A program made the translations under genes and the position numbers. From assembly GCA_050251615.1 (NCBI GenBank), contig JBFWMM010000009.1, positions 9,787-73,786 on the forward strand: a stretch of 64,000 nucleotides of DNA. The letters run 5' to 3'. Below the pieces are notes generated by a model. That model saw only the letters and a program-made list of their open reading frames with translations, ran no database searches and was not told where the DNA came from. Shown here one piece after another: positions 45,416 through 54,513 of the stretch (its first letter is position 1; every line of letters begins with the position of its first letter). The DNA is from Sedimentisphaera sp050251615. Lineage in GTDB: Bacteria; Planctomycetota; Phycisphaerae; Sedimentisphaerales; Sedimentisphaeraceae.

Positions 45416-46489
45416 CTATGCGCCGAAGTACATTATCTTTTTCGCCGGCAGGCTCACAAACACTTCCAGCCCGTTTCTGACATCCGTTACATCGCGTGAG
45501 ATGGAAAAGCTCTTCCACACCGTGCCGCCGGCGAGCGAGAGCCCGATCTGCGTAACCTCGCCGAGATAGACTACAGAATCCACTTTCGCCTTAATGTATT
45601 GCCCGGCCGGAGCGGTCGTTGAGATCTTCAGATTTTCCGGCCTTACGCCGCAAACAATCTTCCCCTCCTGCAAGCTTGACGCGAAAAAGGATTCGAGCTC
45701 GCCGAGCGCCGCCTCGATTATCGTCTTATCGCCGTCCTTGCGGATAATCTCGCCCGCGAAGAAGTTGCACTCGCCGATAAAGTCCGCGACGAATTTCGTC
45801 TGCGGGTTTTCGTAAATCTCCGGGGGAGAGCCGATCTGCTCGATAACGCCGCCGTTCATGATGGCGATGCGGTCTGCCATGGCGAGCGCTTCTTTCTGGT
45901 CGTGCGTAACGTAAATGGCCGTCGTGTTGGTTTTCTTCACAATATCCCTCAGCTCGTTTCGCATAATGAGGCGCAGCTTCGCATCGAGGTTGCTCAGCGG
46001 CTCATCGAGCAGGAGACAGTCTGGGCGGGAGGCGATCGCCCTTGCCAGGGCCACTCTCTGCTGCTGGCCGCCTGAGAGCTGAACGGGCTTTCTCTGCGCG
46101 AGCTTCTCCATCTTCACGAGCTCCAGGCACTCTGTTGCATACGCTACGCGCTCTGCCTTGTCCACGCGCTTCATCTCAAGCCCGAACTCCACATTCTTCT
46201 GAACGGTCATATGCGGCCAGAGGGCGTAGTTCTGGAACACCATCGACGTGCTTCGTTTGCGTGCATCGAGCTCGGTAACGTCCTCGCCGTCAAAAAAGAT
46301 CTGCCCGCGTGTCGGGGCGATCAGGCCGGTTATAATGCGCAGAAGGGTTGTTTTGCCACAGCCGCTTGGGCCGAGCAGAAAGAAGAACTCCCCGGGCTCA
46401 ATATCGATGTTGATGCCGCGAAGCACCTCGGTCTTTTTTCCGCCCTGAGAGTATGTCTTGCAAATATCCCGTATGGTAATCTTTTTCAT
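45416..46489 (-). CDS. ABC importer ATP-binding protein (ferric iron/polyamine type)
   Basis: 357 residues. Walker A GPSGCGKTT, signature LSGGQQQRVALARAI, Walker B CLLLDEPLSNLD, and a C-terminal TOBE-like domain (about 280-355). The sequence is of the FbpC/PotA kind. The ATG at 46489 is chosen because it opens the conserved domain and lies one base after the permease stop. It energises the importer with the permease and binding protein encoded upstream. Confidence 0.95.
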   Translation of the reverse strand: MKKITIRDICKTYSQGGKKTEVLRGINIDIEPGEFFFLLGPSGCGKTTLLRIITGLIAPTRGQIFFDGEDVTELDARKRSTSMVFQNYALWPHMTVQKNVEFGLEMKRVDKAERVAYATECLELVKMEKLAQRKPVQLSGGQQQRVALARAIASRPDCLLLDEPLSNLDAKLRLIMRNELRDIVKKTNTTAIYVTHDQKEALAMADRIAIMNGGVIEQIGSPPEIYENPQTKFVADFIGECNFFAGEIIRKDGDKTIIEAALGELESFFASSLQEGKIVCGVRPENLKISTTAPAGQYIKAKVDSVVYLGEVTQIGLSLAGGTVWKSFSISRDVTDVRNGLEVFVSLPAKKIMYFGA

Positions 46490-46490
46490 A

Positions 46491-48206
46491 TCAGACCTTA
46501 AAAATAGCGCCAAGCCGTTTGCCCATGGCGAGAGATGCACCGAAGAGGCCGCCGCCGAGAAGCAGCATACCCACAAGCCCGAGCGCCGATGCTATATTAA
46601 TCGAATCGGGGTTTGCGTCAATCGCGGCGTACATCTGTTTGGTTATCGGGTAGTGCTGTTGCTGTTGCGCGAGGACGAGTGAATCGCTCACCTCCAGCAT
46701 CGCAAATGAAAACGTGAGAATGCCCGCTCCGATTACGTTGGAAACGATAAGGGGCAGGGTAATTCTTTTGAACGAAGTGAACTTGTTTGCGCCGAGATTT
46801 TGCGCGGCGTGTTCGAGCGTCTCGGGGATCTGCTCAAGTCCAGAGCATATCCCGCGCACGACAAACGGCACACGCCTGACGGAGTATGCGATGATGATAA
46901 TCCAGAACGGATTGTACATCGGGCCTATCTTGGCCAGCGCGGTTCCGGGGGCCGTGAGCGTGATAAAGCCTGCGGCGAGTATCAGCCCGGGTACGGCCAG
47001 TGGCAGCATAAGGATGCCGTCGAGCAGGTGGCTGCCGGAAATCTTCTTGCGGATTATGAGCCATGCGGCGGTTATGCCGATGACAAGGTCAATAGTGGTG
47101 GAGACGGAGGCGTATTTGAGGCTGTTTATTATGCAGTTGCGCGTCTGCGGGCGCATTACCACGTCACGAAGATGCTCAAGCGTGTAGGATTCCGGCAGGA
47201 CTGTGTTCATCCATCTGTCAGAGAGGGCGGTGAGAATCACGCCGATATGAGGCAGAAGCGACATCACCATCACAATCCCGATGAACAACCATGCCAGGCC
47301 CGTGCCGAGGGGGCCATACTTCTTTTCCTCGCTGCTGTTGCCCGCCTTGGTGCTGTCAACAGCGACAGGCTTGCCCAGCACGAACTTGCCCACGATATAC
47401 AACAGAATCGTGATGATGAGAATGATAAAGACGAAGCCGTACGCGCTGCCGTCAATGTTGGACTGCTTGAGCTCATTGAATATCTTGACCGCCGCAAGCT
47501 CGTTGTAATCGAAGATGAGCGGCGTGCCGATGTCGGTAAAGGCCCATATAAACACAATCGAGCTGCCCGCGAAGATGCCCGGCCTGATAAGCGGCAGGGT
47601 GATGCGGGTAAACGTGCGCAGCTTGCCGGCGCCGAAGCTCCTGGAGGCCTCGTAGTACATCGGGTCAAGATTGGCCATGCTTGATGATATGTTCAGTACC
47701 ATTATCGGATACAAATGCAGCACTTGCAGTATCATTACGGCTATAAAGCCCGTCCCGAGCCAGTCATAGGCCTGTGAGAAGTCTATGAGTCCTGAGTTTA
47801 TGAGGATCTGGTTGAGCGTGCCGTGCTGAGCGAAGAAGCGCTTTACGCTCAGCGCCCCCACAAACGGCGGCAGTATCAGCGGAAGCAGTATCAGCATATT
47901 CACGCTCGCCTTGCCGGCGAATTTGCGGCCCGTGAGCAGTATCGCTATCGGCAGAGACAGAATCAGCGTGAGGATAGTTGTCGTAAAGGCGAGGTTCAGC
48001 GAGTTTACCAGCTTTCGCATAAGCAGCTGATCTGTGAGGATTGTTTTGATCCAGTACGGGCTCCAGGCTCCATTGAGCATAAACCCCTCGCGTACCGCAA
48101 GCCAGAGCGGGTAAAGGAAAAACGCCGTGAAGAAAATCACTATCACGGCGTAGAGGGCGCTCGGGATGTAGCCTTTGCCTGCGAGTTTGAGCTTCGGCTG
48201 CCTCAA
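46491..48206 (-). CDS. ABC importer permease, fused double domain (FbpB type)
   Basis: 571 residues with about twelve spans, made of two permease halves in one chain as in ferric iron importers. Each half ends with an EAA loop (the segments ASRSFGAGKLRTFTRITLPLIRPGI, about 190-215, and AAQNLGANKFTSFKRITLPLI, about 485-505). It overlaps the binding-protein gene by 4 bases (ATGA) and ends one base before the ATPase ATG. Confidence 0.94.
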   Translation of the reverse strand: MRQPKLKLAGKGYIPSALYAVIVIFFTAFFLYPLWLAVREGFMLNGAWSPYWIKTILTDQLLMRKLVNSLNLAFTTTILTLILSLPIAILLTGRKFAGKASVNMLILLPLILPPFVGALSVKRFFAQHGTLNQILINSGLIDFSQAYDWLGTGFIAVMILQVLHLYPIMVLNISSSMANLDPMYYEASRSFGAGKLRTFTRITLPLIRPGIFAGSSIVFIWAFTDIGTPLIFDYNELAAVKIFNELKQSNIDGSAYGFVFIILIITILLYIVGKFVLGKPVAVDSTKAGNSSEEKKYGPLGTGLAWLFIGIVMVMSLLPHIGVILTALSDRWMNTVLPESYTLEHLRDVVMRPQTRNCIINSLKYASVSTTIDLVIGITAAWLIIRKKISGSHLLDGILMLPLAVPGLILAAGFITLTAPGTALAKIGPMYNPFWIIIIAYSVRRVPFVVRGICSGLEQIPETLEHAAQNLGANKFTSFKRITLPLIVSNVIGAGILTFSFAMLEVSDSLVLAQQQQHYPITKQMYAAIDANPDSINIASALGLVGMLLLGGGLFGASLAMGKRLGAIFKV

Positions 48207-49540
48207 AGTTGCTTGCCTTTTTCAATAACACTTTTGTATTTGTCGCGGAAGAACTGCGACCACCCGCTTGTAATCTTCTGGCGGGCGGCGTCATCGGTTA
48301 CGAGCTCGTGGAGTTTATATATATCCTCTATGCTCTGTATGTTTTCGGGAAGTGCGTAGAATTCCTCGTCGAGCGCGCCGCCTGCCGCATCGACAAACCC
48401 CTTCGCCTCGCGGAGAAGCGCCGGATTTTCCACCGCGCTCGTCTTGACCAGAAGCACGATAACATCGTATCTCTTTTTGCGTAGCTCCGCATCGACCTCA
48501 ATCGGGTCGGAACTGTACGGTTTGGCAATCCACGCCGGCATATCATCGCCGTAGGCGTCGTAGAAGTCTTTGCGCACCGGCGGCCTGTTCAGGCAGTACT
48601 TCTCGGGGCCGTCCGGATGGCCGACCGGCAGAGCCCAGAGCCTCTGGCCTTCGATGCTCAGCACAAAATCCATAAACCGCTTTGCGGTCTCTTTGTTCGG
48701 CGGGTTTTTGAGTATGCTTATGGGGTCGGGGGTAAAGCCGGTGCCGCCTTTCGGGCTCACATACCCAAGCTTCTCCGGCTCCTTGGCCACATACATCGCG
48801 CCGTAGTAATCTATGCAAGCCGCTACTGCCGCTTCGCCGATAACGGGGGCGTTTGCCGCCGCTCCGCTGCTGCTTGTGTATTTCTTGGCGTTTGCGAGGA
48901 TGGCGAAGAGCTTTTTCCAGCTCTTATGCCAGTCGTTTTCGCTCTGCAAAACCATCTCATACGCCGCCGCTATACTGGATGACTGAGACGGGTCTGCGAG
49001 GATCAAGTTGCCGCGCATATCGCTTGTGCCAAGGTCTTCCCAGACCTTCGGCTCGGCAAGCCCCAGCTCGCGGAGTATCATCTTGTTGTAAACGAATCCG
49101 AAGCTGCTCAGGACAGTGCCGTACCAGCAGCCGTTTTCGTCGTACATCCGCATGCCGCTGAAGACAGGGTCAACATTGGCAAGGAAGTCTGCGGGCGGGT
49201 TGTACTTCTCAAGCAGGCCCTCCGCCGAGAGGTACTGATGAGGTGCATCGCCCGAGCCGAAGAGAATATCCACTTCGCAGGTATCGCTCATTTTGTATAT
49301 GTTGCGGAGGTAGTTGAGGATGCTGCTCCCGCCGCCGCCTATGTCGCGCCAGTCCACCTGAACATCAGCATCGAAGCTTTCCTTGTACCACGCCTTGAAC
49401 CCGCGTTCAATTTCCATCTTGATGTTTTCGTTGTGCGGGCTGATAATGACAACCTTGTCTGTCTTTTCAGCGGGGCCGCTCTTGCCGCAGCCTGAGATGA
49501 ATGCAAGTGAGGCGAGTATGACTATGAGCAGTTTCTTCAT
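48203..49540 (-). CDS. ABC importer solute-binding lipoprotein (FbpA-like)
   Basis: 445 residues, lipoprotein signal with FISGC (Cys18). The mature part has the class of periplasmic binding proteins used for ferric iron and related substrates (VVIISPHNENIKMEIERGF, LFGSGDAPHQYLSAEGLLEKY, and a late GPEKYCLNRPPVRKDFY region). I cannot see the tyrosine pair that would prove ferric iron binding, so the substrate stays open. It leads the operon binding protein, permease, ATPase, mntP, and its ATG overlaps a possible 33-residue reading frame by one base. Confidence 0.9.
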   Translation of the reverse strand: MKKLLIVILASLAFISGCGKSGPAEKTDKVVIISPHNENIKMEIERGFKAWYKESFDADVQVDWRDIGGGGSSILNYLRNIYKMSDTCEVDILFGSGDAPHQYLSAEGLLEKYNPPADFLANVDPVFSGMRMYDENGCWYGTVLSSFGFVYNKMILRELGLAEPKVWEDLGTSDMRGNLILADPSQSSSIAAAYEMVLQSENDWHKSWKKLFAILANAKKYTSSSGAAANAPVIGEAAVAACIDYYGAMYVAKEPEKLGYVSPKGGTGFTPDPISILKNPPNKETAKRFMDFVLSIEGQRLWALPVGHPDGPEKYCLNRPPVRKDFYDAYGDDMPAWIAKPYSSDPIEVDAELRKKRYDVIVLLVKTSAVENPALLREAKGFVDAAGGALDEEFYALPENIQSIEDIYKLHELVTDDAARQKITSGWSQFFRDKYKSVIEKGKQL

Positions 49541-49641
49541 TATTCCTTACCCTTTCCCGCGAATCCGATTTTTGCCACTACGGAGAAATGGTCGCTGGCC
49601 GCGATAAGCACCGCCAGACTGATTTGTTTCAGTTTGCTCAT
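49540..49641 (-). CDS. Possible 33-residue protein coupled to the binding-protein gene
   Basis: From ATG 49641 (MSKLKQISLAVLIAASDHF...) to a TAA whose last base is the first base of the next ATG. A ribosome site GGGAGAAACC precedes it, and the binding-protein gene has no strong site of its own, so translation of this frame could drive it. The peptide has a hydrophobic middle. I do not recognise a family. Confidence 0.45.
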   Translation of the reverse strand: MSKLKQISLAVLIAASDHFSVVAKIGFAGKGKE

Positions 49642-49879
49642 GTGGTTTCTCCCATATTACTTACAGGGTTAAAAACTGCGTTACCAGGCAGGCTATGATA
49701 CAGATTGCCGAAAAATTATAAAGCCGATTGTTGTAACGCTACGTATTATCGCGGCTCTAAACAGGCTCTTTATTATATCACAAAAAGAAAAAAAGATTGA
49801 AAAGCCTCGCGTTTCTCATAAAATCAAGCTATTGGTTAGAGTCTCACGATTTATGACAAGCTATCTTCAGGAATTATTG

Positions 49880-51127
49880 ATGAAAATCGAAAAATACTCA
49901 TTCGGTGTCGGCGACAGGTTCGCAAGGCAGGGTAAGGCTCAGCTTGCGGCTATGATTGAAGCTGCAAAGCTCGGCACGGAGGTGGTTCCGGTTTGGAACA
50001 AGTCTTTCCGCGAGCACAGCATCGTGCATACCGAGCCCGCTTCGACAAGGCGCGAGGCCGATGAGGCAGTTTCAGCGCTCGGCTGGCATAAAGGCTACTA
50101 CGCCGATGCCGACCATATAAATATGAGTAACGTTGCCGGCTTTACCGCGCACTGCGATTTCTTCACGCTGGACGTTGCCGACTATATCGGTGAGAGCGCC
50201 GCGCAGGCAGACATTGATGCGTTCGTGGCTAAATACAGCTCATTTGCCGGCGAGCTTGTGATTGACGGCATAGAAGAACCGCTCATTATAACCAGGCAAC
50301 AGATTCGAGATATTGCCTCAAAGACGCTTCTGGCCGTTCAGAAGGCAGGCGAGATCTACCGCTTCATTGAGGGGGAGAAGGGTGCAGGTAATTTCGTTAC
50401 GGAGGTGAGTATGGATGAGACCGAGCTTGCCCAGCAACCCGTTGAGATTCTGTTTATCCTTGCGGCTATCTCCGATGAGGGCATTTGCGCCCAGACAATC
50501 GCGCCGAAATTCACAGGCCGCTTCAATAAAGGCGTGGACTATGTGGGCGATGTGAGTGTGTTTGATAAGGAATTCAACGACGACCTCGCCGTTATCAGAT
50601 ATGCGGTGGGGCGGTTCGGCCTGCCGGAAAACCTCAAGCTCAGTGTACACTCAGGCAGCGATAAGTTTTCGATTTATCCGGTAATATCAGCCGCCATCAA
50701 GCGATTCGATGCCGGATTGCACATTAAAACCGCCGGTACAACCTGGCTCGAAGAGATTATCGGGCTTGCCGCCGCGGGCGGAGAGGGCCTCGAAATCGCA
50801 AAGATGGTTTATTGCCGTGCGCTTGAGCGCTTTGATGAGCTTTGCGGCCCGTATGCTGCCGTTATAGATATAGACAAATCCAAACTGCCCTCCGCGGAAG
50901 CCGTGAACGAGTGGACGAGTGATGAATTCAAATATACGCTCACGCACAACCCGAGCTGCCCGAAATACAATCTGCACGCCCGCCAGCTCATTCATGTGGG
51001 GTATAAGGTGGCGGCGGAGCTTGGCGCAGAGTACCTTGAGGCTGTGGAGAAGTACGAAGGCCTCATCGCGCAGCACGTAACATACAACATCCTCGAAAGA
51101 CACATAAAGCCGCTTTTTCTGTCGTAA
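49880..51127 (+). CDS. uxaE: Tagaturonate epimerase UxaE
   Basis: 415 residues. UxaE interconverts D-tagaturonate and D-fructuronate in a variant hexuronate pathway first seen in Thermotoga. The segments GYYADADHINM, VSMDETE, KGVDYVGDVSVFDKEF and LSVHSGSDKFSIYP line up well with what I recall of the Thermotoga enzyme, including the likely metal-binding Asp, His and Glu residues. ATG 49880 follows CTTCAGGAATTATTG; the frame extends to 49832 without need. The gene is alone; no other hexuronate gene is adjacent, though it fits the sugar-degrading profile with araA. Confidence 0.85.
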   Translation: MKIEKYSFGVGDRFARQGKAQLAAMIEAAKLGTEVVPVWNKSFREHSIVHTEPASTRREADEAVSALGWHKGYYADADHINMSNVAGFTAHCDFFTLDVADYIGESAAQADIDAFVAKYSSFAGELVIDGIEEPLIITRQQIRDIASKTLLAVQKAGEIYRFIEGEKGAGNFVTEVSMDETELAQQPVEILFILAAISDEGICAQTIAPKFTGRFNKGVDYVGDVSVFDKEFNDDLAVIRYAVGRFGLPENLKLSVHSGSDKFSIYPVISAAIKRFDAGLHIKTAGTTWLEEIIGLAAAGGEGLEIAKMVYCRALERFDELCGPYAAVIDIDKSKLPSAEAVNEWTSDEFKYTLTHNPSCPKYNLHARQLIHVGYKVAAELGAEYLEAVEKYEGLIAQHVTYNILERHIKPLFLS

Positions 51128-51222
51128 CCCCGAGCAATCAGCGGGCAGATTTGAATTCACCGGCATTGGTTGGCATTTACGTTACCGTTTTTTGGTGTAT
51201 TTTTTGCGAAACTCCGCTTTTC

Positions 51223-52596
51223 TTACAGTTTCGTGCGGAGCGCGTCGATGCGCTTTGAGATGTCCTTGTACGAGAAATCTTCGTGGGCGAGCTTGCGGAA
51301 CGTATCGAAGGCGGCCTGCAAGTTGCCCTCGTGTTCATATGCGAGGGCGAGGTGGTAGCGCACTTCCTTGAAGATGTCGCTGCTCTTGTCATTAGCCCCC
51401 TCAAGCATACTCTCAAAAATCTCGATGGCGTCAGTAAACCAGCTCTTGTGGAAGAAGCAGAGCCCGAGCATATACAAGGCGTTGTTTTTCAGAGCCGGGC
51501 GCCTCTGCGCCTTTTGCAACAGCGGGATGGCCTCATCGTACTGCTTGCGCTTTACATACCTCACAGCCAGCTCATAGGCATACTGCAACTCGGTGGGGTA
51601 ATTCTCCACGCAGCCCTTGAAGTGATACAGCTCGACATCAGAGAGCTTTTTGCGAAGCTGATTGTAGCGCTCTCTTGACTCTTTCGGCGAGCCGCTTGTC
51701 CTGATTGCGCGTGCCTTGTCCTTGAGGTCTCTGATGATAATTTCGCCGAGAGCTTTCTGATAGGCGAATTCTTTTGTCTCGCGATACCAGCCGTCGAGCT
51801 GGCGGCATACCTTCTCGAAGAGTTGCTGGTCTCCGAGCCTCGCGGCTTTCTTTGCATACTCAAGCCGGAGCGCCTGCGAATCGGGGGTTTGTTTGAGCCT
51901 TTCTTCAAGCTCGCTCACTTCATTCGACTTGAAGCTTTCCGATTTGTGGGTGGCGTTGGCCTGCTGAACCTTTTCCTGTTCATCGCGGCCTTTGATAGCC
52001 TTTTGGAAGTTCTCGTCGGTATCGTACTGCCCCTGCTGGATAGTCAGGTTTGCGAGCAGTTCTTTAAGCTCATCTTCGAGGGCGAAGTTGCCCGGCTTCA
52101 TCTCTTTTGCCAGTTTGCAGGCCATAGCGGCTTCCTGATACAACTTATAGGAAACGAAAATATCCTTGAGATGGATGAGCGTCGAAAACGGTTTTTTATC
52201 AAGCGGCTTGAGCTCGGCGAGTAGAATCTTGCTCAGCCAAATTGCCAGTTCATCAAGCTTGCACTTCACCGCTGCGTCAATAAACTTCTCCGCCAGCTCT
52301 GTGCTGAAGGGGTCTTTGGCGTAAAGTGATTCGGCATGTATGAGCTGATCTATCGGCTCTTTACCTCTGCCTGCGAGTTTGTCCTTGAGCGAGGGCTTCT
52401 TGCCGCCCATATCGTAGCGCAAGATTCCAAGCTTTCGCAGGGGGGCGTGCGCCTCCTCTATGGAATCCGGCCATATCCTTATCCCTTCGAGGTAAAGCTC
52501 GATTGCGTAGTCATAATTGCCCACCGCGGCAACTTCCTCTGCCCGTTTGAAATACTTTCTCGCGTTTTCTATCTGCTGCTCGTTTACCTGAGACAT
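51223..52596 (-). CDS. Tetratricopeptide repeat protein
   Basis: 457 residues, no signal peptide. TPR-like helical repeats are seen at the N-terminus (ARKYFKRAEEVAAVGNYDYAIELYLEGIRIWPD-type unit, about 10-45) and at the C-terminus (about 345-450, including YELAVRYVKRKQYDEAIPLL, NNALYMLGLCFFHKSWF and ALAYEHEGNLQAAFDTFRKL). The middle is charged, probably helical (EQEKVQQANATHKSE). Likely a cytoplasmic scaffold; its function is unknown. The ATG at 52596 follows AAGAGGAATTG. It converges with uxaE and diverges from glyA. Confidence 0.8.
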   Translation of the reverse strand: MSQVNEQQIENARKYFKRAEEVAAVGNYDYAIELYLEGIRIWPDSIEEAHAPLRKLGILRYDMGGKKPSLKDKLAGRGKEPIDQLIHAESLYAKDPFSTELAEKFIDAAVKCKLDELAIWLSKILLAELKPLDKKPFSTLIHLKDIFVSYKLYQEAAMACKLAKEMKPGNFALEDELKELLANLTIQQGQYDTDENFQKAIKGRDEQEKVQQANATHKSESFKSNEVSELEERLKQTPDSQALRLEYAKKAARLGDQQLFEKVCRQLDGWYRETKEFAYQKALGEIIIRDLKDKARAIRTSGSPKESRERYNQLRKKLSDVELYHFKGCVENYPTELQYAYELAVRYVKRKQYDEAIPLLQKAQRRPALKNNALYMLGLCFFHKSWFTDAIEIFESMLEGANDKSSDIFKEVRYHLALAYEHEGNLQAAFDTFRKLAHEDFSYKDISKRIDALRTKL

Positions 52597-52694
52597 CAAT
52601 TCCTCTTGCAGGTTGTGTAAGATTAAGGGCAGAGCCCGGTCAGTTTTGGTTTCACATTATAAGGATTTCAGTATAATGTTGTCAAACTTATTAT

Positions 52695-52733
52695 AAAGCC
52701 GGCAGTCATAATGTACAGGACTGGGCTTTTTTT
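52695..52733 (+). promoter_or_regulatory. Terminator-like hairpin in the glyA leader
   Basis: AAAGCC (52695-52700) pairs with GGCTTT (52724-52729), with inner CAGTC/GACTG pairs, then TTTT. A TTTCAGTATAAT sequence occurs both before it (52667-52678) and after it (52731-52742), each offering a TATAAT -10 box. The arrangement suggests attenuation or two promoters. Confidence 0.45.
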
Positions 52734-52769
52734 CAGTATAATTGATTACATTATAACCGGAGAACAGCA

Positions 52770-54029
52770 ATGCTGGAATGTTACGACCCGCAGATAAACG
52801 AACTTATCAAGCAGGAAGAAGCAAGGCAAGCCGCCTCTATCCGTCTGATACCGTCTGAGAATTATGTTTCTCAGAACGTTATGCAGGCGACCGGCAGCTG
52901 CCTGACAAACAAATACGCCGAGGGTTACCCCAATAAGCGTTACTACGAAGGGCAGCAGGTTACAGATCTGATCGAAACAATCGCGCAGGAGCGCGCAAAG
53001 GCAGTATTCGGCGCAGACCACGTCAACGTGCAACCGTATTCAGGCTCTATAGCCAATATGGCGGCATACATGGCGCTGGTCAAGCCCGGCGATACCATTA
53101 TGGGACTTGCCCTGCCCGACGGCGGACACCTTACCCACGGCTGGAAAGTCAGCGCGACAGGACAGCTGTTCAATGCGGTTCAGTACAACGTTGACTACTC
53201 CACCGGCCTCTTTGACTACGATAAAATCGCAGATCTCGCCAAGGAAACAAAGCCGAAACTGATCGTGGCAGGCGCTACGGCATACCCGCGTACAATCAAC
53301 TTCAGAGCCTTCAGAGACATCGCTGACAGCGTTGGCGCATATCTGGTATGCGACATCGCACACATCGCCGGCCTCGTGGCAGGCGGCGTTCACGAGAGCC
53401 CCGTGCCCTTCGCCGACATCGTTACCACGACCACGCACAAATCACTTCGCGGCCCGCGCGGCGCGATGGTAATGTGCAGGGAAGAGCATGCCAAAGCGGT
53501 TGACAAGGCGGTATTCCCCGGCCTTCAGGGCGGCCCGCACATGCACACAATCACCGGTATTGCGGTTGCGATGAAAGAAGCGAACACAAACTGCTTCAAG
53601 CGGTATGCAGCGCAGGTTGTGGCGAATGCCAAGGCGCTCGCGGAGGCGCTTACGGCTTACGACTTTGACCTTGTAACCGGCGGCACAGATAACCACCTCA
53701 TCCTTATCGATATGCGCAGCAAAGGCATCGCCGGTAAGAAGATGGCCAAGGCGCTCGACAGAGCCGGCATCGTTACCAACTGCAACACGGTTCCCAACGA
53801 CCCCGCTCCGCCGTTCAACCCCAGCGGTGTACGCATTGGCACGCCTTCAATCACAACCAGAGGCATGAAGCCCGAGGATATGCAGCAGCTGGCCGGTTTC
53901 TTCAGCTCGGTAGCGGAAAACATCGAAGATGCCGAGGCAATCGAGAAGGTCGGCAAGGAAGTAAGGCTGTTCTGCAGCAGATTTCCGTTGCCCAAATACT
54001 TCACGCTTCAAGAACACGGAAAATATTAA
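52770..54029 (+). CDS. glyA: Serine hydroxymethyltransferase
   Basis: 419 residues. PLP enzyme that moves the hydroxymethyl carbon of serine to tetrahydrofolate, giving glycine and one-carbon units. The N-terminus has RLIPSENYVSQNVMQATGS and NKYAEGYPNKRYYEG; the PLP lysine is Lys224 in TTTTHKSLRGPRG; VQPYSGSIAN and DIAHIAGLVAGG are also standard. It follows ACCGGAGAACAGCA. The leader holds a possible attenuator, and a terminator follows the gene. Confidence 0.98.
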   Translation: MLECYDPQINELIKQEEARQAASIRLIPSENYVSQNVMQATGSCLTNKYAEGYPNKRYYEGQQVTDLIETIAQERAKAVFGADHVNVQPYSGSIANMAAYMALVKPGDTIMGLALPDGGHLTHGWKVSATGQLFNAVQYNVDYSTGLFDYDKIADLAKETKPKLIVAGATAYPRTINFRAFRDIADSVGAYLVCDIAHIAGLVAGGVHESPVPFADIVTTTTHKSLRGPRGAMVMCREEHAKAVDKAVFPGLQGGPHMHTITGIAVAMKEANTNCFKRYAAQVVANAKALAEALTAYDFDLVTGGTDNHLILIDMRSKGIAGKKMAKALDRAGIVTNCNTVPNDPAPPFNPSGVRIGTPSITTRGMKPEDMQQLAGFFSSVAENIEDAEAIEKVGKEVRLFCSRFPLPKYFTLQEHGKY

Positions 54030-54037
54030 ATTACAAT

Positions 54038-54067
54038 CTGCCCTGTGAAAAAACGGGGCAGTTTTTC
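54038..54067 (+). terminator. Terminator after glyA
   Basis: CTGCCC (54038-54043) pairs with GGGCAG (54056-54061), then TTTTT. Confidence 0.8.
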
Positions 54068-54085
54068 TTTACACAGGACAATGAT

Positions 54086-54496
54086 ATGCTCAAAGAACTT
54101 TTTGAGAAACAGGCAGAGCTCAACAAACGAATCGGATTCGATGCGAAAGAAGCCAGAGAAAACTTCGACCCGCAGAAGTGCGGTGAGTGGCTCAACAACT
54201 ACATCATGGCTATGAGCAGTGAGCTTGAAGAGCTTCGCGACAGCACCTACTGGAAGCACTGGTGCAAGGAGGCCAAAGAAGGCCGCCGCTTCGAGATACA
54301 CGACCTGCAAAACGCGCGCGTTGAGGTTACCGATATGCTCTTCTTCTGGATTAGCCTGGCGCAGTGCCTCGGGCTCAACGAAGAGGATGTGTATAATCTT
54401 TATCAGCAGAAGCTTGGAGTGAACCATGCCCGTCAGGACAACAACTACTCCATGGCAAGCAAGACCGAAGACGACAACAAAAGCATAGGTCTCTGA
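54086..54496 (+). CDS. Dimeric dUTPase-like (MazG-fold) pyrophosphatase
   Basis: 136 residues, all helical. MSSELEELRD and the later EVTDMLFFWISLAQ supply the acidic metal-binding residues of the all-alpha NTP pyrophosphatase fold, and YWKHWCKE fits the dimeric dUTPase family. It would convert dUTP to dUMP and keep uracil out of DNA. ATG 54086 follows ACAGGACAATGAT. It starts an apparent operon with the oxidoreductase, scpA and a lipoprotein (gaps of 17 and 5 bases, then overlap). Confidence 0.8.
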   Translation: MLKELFEKQAELNKRIGFDAKEARENFDPQKCGEWLNNYIMAMSSELEELRDSTYWKHWCKEAKEGRRFEIHDLQNARVEVTDMLFFWISLAQCLGLNEEDVYNLYQQKLGVNHARQDNNYSMASKTEDDNKSIGL

Positions 54497-54513
54497 GAGA
54501 GGGTTGGCTGAAA

